This document shows, piece by piece, positions 1 to 5,187 of a stretch of 8,898 nucleotides of DNA. The stretch comes from Alphaproteobacteria bacterium (GTDB taxonomy: Bacteria; Pseudomonadota; Alphaproteobacteria; CAAHEQ01; UBA3637), in the NCBI GenBank assembly GCA_900772625.1, contig CAAHEQ010000104.1, positions 1 to 8,898 of the forward strand. Direction: 5' to 3'. Position 1 is the stretch's first letter. Each line of letters opens with the position of its first letter. Made by a program: the position numbers and the translations under genes. A model generated the notes under the pieces. That model was given only the letters and a program-made list of their open reading frames with translations, was not told the DNA's origin and ran no database searches.

Positions 1-1
1 A

Positions 2-136
2 GCAATTGTATCAGTTACATTTGATAATATGCTTGCTGTACACGACATTAAGGTTGTGCAGGGAGAAGAAAGACTCTTTGCAGCAAAAGCGAAATTTATT
101 CTTCCGCATTATCAGCTTCTTCCGCTTCAAGCATAG
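2..136 (+). pseudogene. SpoVG-like protein, 3' part, probably truncated; 5' end outside window
   Basis: The frame is open from the window edge and gives 44 residues before a TAG at 134-136. Residues 1-28 resemble the core of SpoVG: a strand starting AIVSVTFD, the HDI signature (residues 14-16) and a GxxxLFAA segment (residues 21-28). SpoVG is a small site-specific DNA-binding regulator that was first described in Firmicutes and is also found in other phyla. In the family, LFVA is followed by a conserved block of the MPS-TPDGEF-DIAHP type. That block is missing here. The last 16 residues look unrelated to the family and overlap the 3' end of the convergent minus-strand gene (96-392). I infer a gene cut off near position 85, by recombination, deletion or an assembly break. 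A diverged but functional short form cannot be excluded. The start lies outside the window. Confidence 0.55.
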
Positions 137-392
137 CAAGCTGTCTTTCATAAGCTTCAAGAATACTTTCCTCCAGCATCTTTCTTGCCGCAGTCAAATT
201 TTTTGCGGTGGGATCCGTCAGCGTTATGTTTTCTGCTGAACTGACGGCTGTTCTTTGCGTCAAGTCATCTGCAACAGCTGGCATAGCCACAAACACACCC
301 ATTAAAACAGCAGCATTTAAAATTGCACACTTTTTTAACACGGCACGATATTGCGCTGTGAGTTCTTTAATTGTTGTATTTGAGTACTTCAT
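96..392 (-). CDS. Small secreted acidic protein, unknown function
   Basis: This encodes 98 residues. I chose the ATG at 392 because an AAGGAG Shine-Dalgarno (399-404) sits 6 nt upstream; an in-frame ATG at 452 lacks one. The N-terminus has a long polar stretch (residues 1-21), a hydrophobic core (about 23-37) and an AVA-DD cleavage site after residue 41, so it looks like a Sec signal peptide. The predicted mature part is 57 residues, strongly acidic (14 D/E against 5 K/R by my count) and likely helical: residues 66-93 read as an amphipathic helix rich in Leu, Ala and Glu. There is no Cys in the mature part. I do not recognise the family. It has its own promoter (473-500) and points away from the polysaccharide operon. 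Its 3' end overlaps the SpoVG-like remnant by 41 nt. Confidence 0.75.
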   Translation of the reverse strand: MKYSNTTIKELTAQYRAVLKKCAILNAAVLMGVFVAMPAVADDLTQRTAVSSAENITLTDPTAKNLTAARKMLEESILEAYERQLAMLEAEEADNAEE

Positions 393-398
393 ATATAT

Positions 399-404
399 CT
401 CCTT
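399..404 (-). promoter_or_regulatory. Shine-Dalgarno deciding the start at 392
   Basis: Read on the minus strand this is AAGGAG, 6 nt before the ATG at 392. It favours 392 over the in-frame ATG at 452, and it restores a sensible signal peptide at the N-terminus. Confidence 0.8.
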
Positions 405-421
405 AATTTCGGTTGATTTCA

Positions 422-460
422 CTTGAGCGAATCGGTGTTCGCGATTTACCATAGCTCAAG
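422..460 (-). promoter_or_regulatory. Inverted repeat in the 5' leader of the small secreted protein
   Basis: CTTGAGC (422-428) and GCTCAAG (454-460) form a perfect 7-bp inverted repeat. Within it GCGAA (427-431) and TTCGC (438-442) form a second 5-bp pair, sharing two bases with the outer arm. The element begins a few bases downstream of the predicted transcription start (about 466) and ends before the Shine-Dalgarno. It could be an operator or a stem-loop at the RNA 5' end. No function is established. Confidence 0.4.
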
Positions 461-472
461 AACCTAGAGTTT

Positions 473-500
473 AGTATATTACGAATTCATACAATTGCAA
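473..500 (-). promoter_or_regulatory. Predicted sigma70 promoter of the small secreted protein gene
   Basis: On the minus strand, TTGCAA (495-500) and TATACT (473-478) are separated by 16 bp. An A/T-only tract lies just upstream on that strand (505-521, a run of A then T) and could act as an UP element. Predicted transcription starts near 466, giving a leader of about 74 nt. Confidence 0.6.
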
Positions 501-552
501 GTACAAAAAAATATTTTTTTATTACAAGCACTCATTACGCGAATCGACCAGC

Positions 553-572
553 CTTTGCAAACTTCTTTGCAA
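553..572 (+). repeat. Direct repeat CTTTGCAA x2, possible operator
   Basis: CTTTGCAA occurs at 553-560 and again at 565-572, a 12-bp period. It ends 17 bp upstream of the -35 box of the operon promoter. The TTGCAA core also forms the predicted -35 of the divergent promoter (495-500). The placement suits an activator or repressor site shared by the two promoters, but this rests only on position and repetition. Confidence 0.3.
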
Positions 573-589
573 TGCGCTTTAAATAAAAG

Positions 590-618
590 TTGACTCTAAA
601 GATGATGTTGTGTATACA
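590..618 (+). promoter_or_regulatory. Predicted sigma70 promoter of the polysaccharide operon
   Basis: TTGACT (590-595) and TATACA (613-618) are spaced by 17 bp, close to the sigma70 consensus. Transcription would start near 625, about 33 nt before the first ATG. The -35 box overlaps a GANTC site (GACTC, 592-596). I see no other convincing promoter before the terminator at 5120-5152, so this probably drives all six genes. Confidence 0.7.
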
Positions 619-657
619 CTATATTATTATATAAGCTCTTTATAAGGAGAAAAACAA

Positions 658-1515
658 ATGCCGAAAATATCCGTTCTAATGCCAATTTACAAGACAAACG
701 AAGTGCACCTCAAAGGCGCGATAGACTCTATTTTGGCGCAAACAATGACGGACTTTGAGTTTTTGATTCTAAATGACAGCCCCGATGCAACATACCTTGA
801 TGATGTCGTAAAGTCCTATAAAGACAAGCGAATCAAGTATTTGAAAAACGATAAAAATATGGGCATCACGCCGTCCAGAAACAAGCTGATTGATTTGGCA
901 AAAGGTGAATACTTGGCGGTTATGGATCATGATGATATATCCTTGCCCGAGCGTTTTGAAAAACAAGCTGCCTATTTGGATCAACACCCTGATGTTGGCG
1001 TAGTCAGCTGCTGGGCGGAATCATTTGGAGACAAAGTCAAGCAAACGCGCTATCCAACCGAAGACATACAAATTAAATTGGCGTTGATGAAAAGCTGTGC
1101 CATATTGCACCCTGCCTCGATGATCAGACGCAAAGCGCTTGGCAATCTGAGGTATGAAGAACAATTTTCGCCCGCCGAAGATTATGGCTTGTGGTGTCGA
1201 TTGATTGCCCACACAAACTTTCATAACTTGGGCGAAGTTTTGTTTCACTATCGTTTGCACAACACGAACACATCTAAAACACAAAGCGATAAGATGTTGG
1301 CAAGTTCTCGGCGCATTTGGGCAATGTTCAAAACGCTCTATCCCGCGCTGTATGAGGAGTTTTTGCTGTCCGCCACCCGCACAACAGATGTGCGTTTTTG
1401 GGGCGTGCCGCTGTTTAAGGTTGTCACGAAAGCCAACCGCACAAAAGTTTATTTATTTGAAAAATTACCGTTGTTCAGCATCAAAACGACAACGAAATTG
1501 AAAGGAGAAGTTTAA
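658..1515 (+). CDS. Family 2 (GT-A fold) glycosyltransferase
   Basis: The 285-residue protein would transfer a sugar from a nucleotide-sugar donor during surface glycan synthesis, at the cytoplasmic side of the inner membrane. The N-terminal strand ISVLMPIYKTN (residues 4-14) is the usual GT2 opening. Residues 39-40 (ND) sit where the nucleotide-binding acid occurs. DHDD (90-93) is the metal-binding DxD-type motif. The ED pair at 174-175, followed by YGLWCRL, is where the catalytic base is expected. A YRLH stretch (198-201) and a variable basic C-terminus follow. The start has AAGGAG (644-649) 8 nt upstream. It is first in the operon, directly before dTDP-rhamnose genes, so a rhamnosyltransferase is plausible. 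Donor and acceptor cannot be read from the sequence. No membrane segment is evident, so association would be peripheral. Confidence 0.92.
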   Translation: MPKISVLMPIYKTNEVHLKGAIDSILAQTMTDFEFLILNDSPDATYLDDVVKSYKDKRIKYLKNDKNMGITPSRNKLIDLAKGEYLAVMDHDDISLPERFEKQAAYLDQHPDVGVVSCWAESFGDKVKQTRYPTEDIQIKLALMKSCAILHPASMIRRKALGNLRYEEQFSPAEDYGLWCRLIAHTNFHNLGEVLFHYRLHNTNTSKTQSDKMLASSRRIWAMFKTLYPALYEEFLLSATRTTDVRFWGVPLFKVVTKANRTKVYLFEKLPLFSIKTTTKLKGEV

Positions 1516-2403
1516 ATGAAAGGAATTGTCCTTGCTGGAGGTTCTGGCACACGTCTTTATCCGCTGACTAAAACAACGTCGAAACAGCTTCTGCCTGTGT
1601 ATGACAAACCGATGATTTATTATCCTCTGTCGACTTTGCTGCTCTTTGGCATCCGAGACATTTTAATCATCTCGACCCCACAAGATACACCCAACATCGA
1701 ACGCTTGTTTGGTGACGGCTCAAAGTTAGGGCTGAATATCCAATACGCGATTCAAGACGAGCCTAAAGGCATTGCGCAAGCATTTACTATCGGCGCGGAC
1801 TTTATCGCGAACGATGATGTTTGCTTGATTTTGGGCGACAATATTTTTTATATGGGCGATCAGTTCCACACGTTCAAGGACGAGGTTGAAAAAAACAAAG
1901 GTAAAGGCGCGACAATTTTTGCTTATCACGTATCGGATCCCGAGCGCTTTGGCGTGGTCGAGTTTGACAAAGACCACAAAGCAATCTCGATTGAAGAAAA
2001 GCCGAAAAATCCAAAATCGAATTATGCGTCTGTTGGGCTTTATTTTTACCCCTCTGACGTGGTTGAAAAAGCGCGCAATTTAAAGCCTTCTGCGCGGGGC
2101 GAGTTGGAAATCACCGACATCAACAACCTTTATTTAAAAGAAGGCAGAATGTCCGTTGTGCCGATGCGCCGTGGCAATGCTTGGCTGGATGCGGGCACAC
2201 CTGAAAGCTTGATGGAATCAGGGGCGTTTGTGCAAATCATTGAAAAACGTCAAGGCCTTAAAATCGCGTGCATCGAAGAAATTGCTTACCGCCGTGGCTT
2301 TATTAACGATAAGCAAATGCAAGATTTAATCAATGAGTTGAAAGACAGCAGCTATAAAACATACTTAAAGAAAGTATATGAGGAATATCATGAACTTTAT
2401 TAA
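1516..2403 (+). CDS. rmlA: Glucose-1-phosphate thymidylyltransferase (RmlA)
   Basis: This is the first enzyme of dTDP-L-rhamnose synthesis: dTTP + glucose-1-phosphate gives dTDP-glucose + PPi, in the cytoplasm. The 295-residue length is normal for RmlA (about 290). The signature nucleotidyltransferase loop GGSGTRLYPLT lies at residues 8-18, followed by KQLLPVYDKPMIYYPLS. LGDNIFY (about 106-112) carries the metal-binding Asp, and EEKPKNPKSN (about 160-169) and the LDAGTPESL stretch (about 225-233) are typical. All key motifs are intact. It starts immediately after the glycosyltransferase stop codon, with AGGAG (1503-1507) inside the preceding gene. The product feeds RmlB, which is not in the window, and then RmlC and RmlD, which are. 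The end product RmlD makes, dTDP-rhamnose, usually inhibits RmlA allosterically. Confidence 0.97.
   Translation: MKGIVLAGGSGTRLYPLTKTTSKQLLPVYDKPMIYYPLSTLLLFGIRDILIISTPQDTPNIERLFGDGSKLGLNIQYAIQDEPKGIAQAFTIGADFIANDDVCLILGDNIFYMGDQFHTFKDEVEKNKGKGATIFAYHVSDPERFGVVEFDKDHKAISIEEKPKNPKSNYASVGLYFYPSDVVEKARNLKPSARGELEITDINNLYLKEGRMSVVPMRRGNAWLDAGTPESLMESGAFVQIIEKRQGLKIACIEEIAYRRGFINDKQMQDLINELKDSSYKTYLKKVYEEYHELY
2380..2384 (+). promoter_or_regulatory. Shine-Dalgarno deciding the rmlC start at 2390
   Basis: GAGGA lies 5 nt before the ATG at 2390. The alternative in-frame ATG at 2378 has no comparable site, and the family N-terminus (MNxIKTELxGVxIIEP type) matches a start at 2390. Confidence 0.7.
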
Positions 2404-2938
2404 AACAGAACTAGACGGCGTTTACATCATCGAACCACGCGTGTTTGAAGACGAACGCGGCTATTTTTTCGAAAGCTATAATGAACAAGAGTTTGTCAAA
2501 AATGGCATTACAGCCAAGTTTGTACAAGACAATCAATCTAAATCCTCTTATGGGGTGATCCGCGGGCTTCACGCTCAAATGGGCGAGCACGCGCAAGCAA
2601 AGCTCGTCCGCGTTTTGGAAGGCACTGTTTTGGACGTTGGCGTAGATATGCGCGCAGGATCAAAGACTTTCGGCAAATATATTGCAGTCGAATTATCGGG
2701 CGAAAACAAACGCCAACTTTTCTTACCGCGCGGCTTTTATCACGGCTTTGCGGTATTGAGCGAAACAGCGGTGTTTGCTTATAAGTGCGATAATTTTTAT
2801 TGCAAAGAATCTGAATCGGGCATTTACTTTGCCGACAAAGATTTAAACATTGATTGGCGCATTGATCCAAAAGACGCAATCATTTCGGAAAAAGACAAAA
2901 ATCACAGGAGTTTTAAAGATGTTGCTGATAACGGGTAG
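2390..2938 (+). CDS. rmlC: dTDP-4-dehydrorhamnose 3,5-epimerase (RmlC)
   Basis: RmlC epimerises C3 and C5 of dTDP-4-keto-6-deoxyglucose to give dTDP-4-keto-L-rhamnose. The 182-residue cupin matches the usual length (about 180-185). Landmarks are DERGYFFESYN (21-31), RGLH with the putative catalytic base His61, HAQAKLVRV (67-75), ENKRQLFLPRGF (105-116) with H118 next, Tyr131 (the family's catalytic Tyr position) and SEKD with Asp169. The position after GLH, usually Tyr or Phe, is Ala62 here. The ATG at 2390 is preferred over one 12 nt upstream. The gene overlaps rmlA by 14 nt and rmlD by 20 nt, consistent with translational coupling and stoichiometric expression. Confidence 0.95.
   Translation: MNFIKTELDGVYIIEPRVFEDERGYFFESYNEQEFVKNGITAKFVQDNQSKSSYGVIRGLHAQMGEHAQAKLVRVLEGTVLDVGVDMRAGSKTFGKYIAVELSGENKRQLFLPRGFYHGFAVLSETAVFAYKCDNFYCKESESGIYFADKDLNIDWRIDPKDAIISEKDKNHRSFKDVADNG
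2905..2910 (+). promoter_or_regulatory. Shine-Dalgarno deciding the rmlD start at 2919
   Basis: CAGGAG lies 8 nt before the ATG at 2919, inside the end of rmlC. Starting there puts the Rossmann strand LLITG at the N-terminus, as the family requires. The longer open frame from 2850 would add 23 residues that belong to the rmlC overlap. Confidence 0.8.
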
Positions 2939-3740
2939 TCATGGTCAGCTGGGCACAGAGCTTGCAGCTTTGTTGCCAGAGGCAATTTTAACGGATGTAG
3001 ACGAGCTTGACATTACCGACCTTGCGGCAGTCAAGGCTTTTGTGGCCGAGCACAACATCGACACAATCATTAACTGTGCGGCCTATACAGCAGTGGACAA
3101 AGCCGAAGAAGACCAAGATTTAGCATATAAAATCAACGTGACGGGGCCAGAAAATTTGGCAAAATCAGGCGCGTGCATAATCCACATTTCAACGGATTAC
3201 GTGTTTGACGGCACAAACCATACGCCTTATTCTCCCGAAGACGAGCCCAAGCCCGTTTCCGTGTATGGCAAAACAAAACGCGCAGGTGAATTGGCCGTTT
3301 TGCAAAATGCCTCCAGCGCGATTATTATCCGCACGGCGTGGCTTTATTCGGCACACGGCAAGAACTTTGTCAAAACAATGCGCACGCTGGGACAAACAAA
3401 AGACTCGCTCAACGTTGTTGCAGATCAAATTGGCACACCGACTTTTGCGGGTGATTTGGCCGCCGCGATTGTCGCGATATTGCCTCAAATTAAAGCGGGA
3501 CAAAAAGGCATTTACCACTATACAAACGAAGGCGTTTGCTCATGGTATGATTTTGCGCACGAAATTATGGCGCTGTCAGGCTTGGACTGCCGCGTCAATC
3601 CAATCCCCTCCAGCCAATACCCGACCAAAGCAACACGCCCGTTTTACAGCGTGCTGGATAAACAAGCCATCAAAAGCGACTTTAACTTAAACATTGCCCA
3701 TTGGCGTGAAAGTTTACAAAAATGTCTCAAGCAAATGTAA
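2919..3740 (+). CDS. rmlD: dTDP-4-dehydrorhamnose reductase (RmlD)
   Basis: RmlD catalyses the last step: NAD(P)H-dependent reduction of dTDP-4-keto-L-rhamnose to dTDP-L-rhamnose. The 273-residue short-chain dehydrogenase has the nucleotide-binding strand LLITGSHGQLG (2-12), the CAAYTAVDKAE stretch (53-63), STDYVFDG (91-98) with catalytic Thr92, and the YxxxK pair Tyr116/Lys120 in VYGKTKRAGE. IGTPT (171-175) and RPFYSVLDK (240-248) are substrate-domain signatures. The enzyme therefore looks functional. It is slightly short for the family (about 280-300). The helix before the STDYVFDG strand appears to lack a few residues, which is normal variation. It overlaps rmlC by 20 nt and the acetyltransferase gene by 19 nt. 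Confidence 0.95.
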   Translation: MLLITGSHGQLGTELAALLPEAILTDVDELDITDLAAVKAFVAEHNIDTIINCAAYTAVDKAEEDQDLAYKINVTGPENLAKSGACIIHISTDYVFDGTNHTPYSPEDEPKPVSVYGKTKRAGELAVLQNASSAIIIRTAWLYSAHGKNFVKTMRTLGQTKDSLNVVADQIGTPTFAGDLAAAIVAILPQIKAGQKGIYHYTNEGVCSWYDFAHEIMALSGLDCRVNPIPSSQYPTKATRPFYSVLDKQAIKSDFNLNIAHWRESLQKCLKQM

Positions 3741-4339
3741 TTAAAAAGTTTATCATCAAAACTTGCGCTTTGTTCATCAAAGACAAAGAACAACGCAAGA
3801 TTTGGCGACACAACCATTTACATAAAGACTCGATTTTATTTACGGGCAATTCATATGCGATGTGCCCGTTTGCAAAGATGCACCACGCCACAACGATCGG
3901 CAAGTATGTTTCTATTGGCGCTGGTTGTACTTTGGGGGTCGGCCAGCACCCGATTAACACCGTATCCACAAGCCCCGTTTTTTATAGAGGATCAAAAGCG
4001 CCTCAAGTTGTTGATTACATCAATGCGCATAATCAGCCCATTACAATCGGCAACGATGTTTGGATTGGCCAAAATGTGACGATTATGAATGGGGTTAAAG
4101 TGGGTGATGGCGCTATTATCGGTACAGGTGCCGTTGTCACCAAAGATGTGCCGCCATATGCAATCGTGGGCGGTGTACCTGCCAAAATCATTCGCTATCG
4201 TTTTGATGATGAAACAATCAAAGCTTTGTTGCAATCACGTTGGTGGGACTACCCATTGGAAGTTTTAAAGACTTTACAGATGACAGATCCTGTGGCTCTG
4301 TTGGAAGAGCTTGCGCAAACAACGGACAGAAAGGTATAA
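3722..4339 (+). CDS. Hexapeptide-repeat acetyltransferase, Vat/CatB (xenobiotic acyltransferase) type
   Basis: The 205-residue left-handed beta-helix acyltransferase probably O-acetylates the glycan from acetyl-CoA. Hexapeptide-type turns occur at about 57-73 and 107-143 (IGNDVWIGQNVTI, VGDGAIIGTGAVV), closed by GGVPAKIIRYRF (150-161). His76, in GQHPINTVSTSPVF, matches the catalytic His of the Vat/CatB subgroup. The C-terminal FDDETIKALLQSRWWDYP (161-178) is also typical of that subgroup. Residues 7-31 form a basic amphipathic lead-in with FIKDKEQRKIWR, resembling the tail of the next gene's product. Drug resistance is unlikely given the operon context. The start has no clear Shine-Dalgarno and lies 19 nt inside rmlD, so translation is probably coupled. 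No other Met allows a shorter form that keeps the helix. Confidence 0.88.
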   Translation: MSQANVIKKFIIKTCALFIKDKEQRKIWRHNHLHKDSILFTGNSYAMCPFAKMHHATTIGKYVSIGAGCTLGVGQHPINTVSTSPVFYRGSKAPQVVDYINAHNQPITIGNDVWIGQNVTIMNGVKVGDGAIIGTGAVVTKDVPPYAIVGGVPAKIIRYRFDDETIKALLQSRWWDYPLEVLKTLQMTDPVALLEELAQTTDRKV

Positions 4340-4342
4340 TTT

Positions 4343-5101
4343 ATGTTTTGCAAAAAGAAAAAATACGATTTAATTTTTGGTATTGGAGAAGCGTGTTCTT
4401 GTTCGCAAACGCTCAGAAGCAACGACTTACAAATAGCCTCGTATCCGCTGGATTGGTTGTTTGGAACTGACTTTGTTGGCAGATGCCGCATTCTAGCAAG
4501 CGAGTTTGATCACTTTATCGAAAAGCAAGACTTGTCTTACAGTTTTTCGACACGCAGCATTTCTTGTGACGCTTATTATAACAAGCACAACGACCTGACC
4601 TTTAACCATGATTTCAAGGCCGGCAAACCGCTTGACGAAACGTATGATGAAGTGCGTGCCAAATATGATCGGCGCATTGCGCGGTTATTAAAGCAAATCA
4701 ACGCTGCCAAACGCATTTTAATTGTTTATATGCAAACACCCCTTACAGTCCACATTGAAGTTGATGATCAAACAATCGAGCAAGGTTTTTCTGTCATCAC
4801 CAACCATTTTAAGGGCAAGAACATCGACCTGCTTTATTTGAAAAACAGCACGAGCGAAAAGCGTTCGTACCAACTGGGCAATCACATTCGGATCGTGGTA
4901 GACGATTATAAATCACATTCTGAAAAGGTTGAAGACTATGCAATTAACTCTAAACCGCTCAAGCGCATTTTTGAAAGCTATAAATTGTCTATGCCATTTT
5001 CGTATGTGGCCAAGCGCTCGACTCTACGCTTTTTCATCAATAACTTTATTCCTGTGCGTTCGGTACGCCGCCGCTTGCGCAAAAAGTATCATTTAGATTA
5101 A
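4343..5101 (+). CDS. DUF1796-like (putative papain-like cysteine peptidase) protein
   Basis: The 252-residue protein resembles the DUF1796 family, which occurs in surface polysaccharide loci and is predicted to have a papain-like fold; its role is unproven. Matching features are the opening strand and Cys (IFGIGEACSC, 11-20, candidate nucleophile Cys18), the SYPLDWLF signature (33-40), a FNHDF motif (87-91, His89) and YDRRIARLL (108-116). A predicted strand, RILIVYMQ, follows at 124-131. The C-terminus (230-249) is strongly basic with FIPVRSVRRRLRKKY, similar to the acetyltransferase N-terminus. No signal peptide is present, so it is cytoplasmic or peripherally membrane-bound. It is last in the operon, 3 nt after the acetyltransferase stop, with AAAGG (4330-4334) 8 nt upstream. 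The family call comes from recalled motifs, not a search. An unclassified glycan-modifying enzyme is the main alternative. Confidence 0.7.
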   Translation: MFCKKKKYDLIFGIGEACSCSQTLRSNDLQIASYPLDWLFGTDFVGRCRILASEFDHFIEKQDLSYSFSTRSISCDAYYNKHNDLTFNHDFKAGKPLDETYDEVRAKYDRRIARLLKQINAAKRILIVYMQTPLTVHIEVDDQTIEQGFSVITNHFKGKNIDLLYLKNSTSEKRSYQLGNHIRIVVDDYKSHSEKVEDYAINSKPLKRIFESYKLSMPFSYVAKRSTLRFFINNFIPVRSVRRRLRKKYHLD

Positions 5102-5119
5102 GCTTTTGACAATAACGAT

Positions 5120-5152
5120 AACCCCGCGCAACAACACGCGGGGTTCTTTTTT
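5120..5152 (+). terminator. Intrinsic terminator of the polysaccharide operon
   Basis: AACCCCGCG (5120-5128) pairs with CGCGGGGTT (5137-5145): a perfect 9-bp GC-rich stem with an 8-nt loop, followed by C and six T (5147-5152). It lies 18 nt after the last stop codon. The minus-strand side lacks a U-tract, so it serves mainly the plus-strand operon. Confidence 0.92.
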
Positions 5153-5187
5153 ATGTTTAACAACGCAATGAATAAGCGTTTATTGCT

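Larger units (their letters stand above)
590..5152 (+). other. Six-gene surface polysaccharide operon
   Basis: The transcription unit has one promoter (590-618), six same-strand genes and one intrinsic terminator (5120-5152). Gene junctions are very tight: GT2 stop abuts rmlA start (0 nt), rmlA/rmlC overlap 14 nt, rmlC/rmlD overlap 20 nt, rmlD/acetyltransferase overlap 19 nt, and the last gap is 3 nt. This implies co-transcription and translational coupling. The genes make dTDP-L-rhamnose precursors (without rmlB), transfer sugars and acetylate the product. Confidence 0.8.

Noticed and set aside
6..239. 77-residue plus-strand open frame starting at 6
   Set aside because: It lies one frame off the SpoVG-like frame and antisense to the small secreted protein, has no Shine-Dalgarno and encodes a composition typical of a shadow frame.
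3722..4339. Antibiotic (streptogramin or chloramphenicol) acetyltransferase
   Set aside because: The fold and His76 motif match the Vat/CatB group, but the gene overlaps rmlD inside a glycan operon, so polysaccharide acetylation is far more likely.
5165..5186. Inverted repeat GCAATGAA/TTTATTGC between the convergent genes, possible terminator for the minus-strand gene
   Set aside because: The stem is A/T-rich with a wobble pair, and the minus-strand side is not followed by a U-run, so it does not qualify as an intrinsic terminator.
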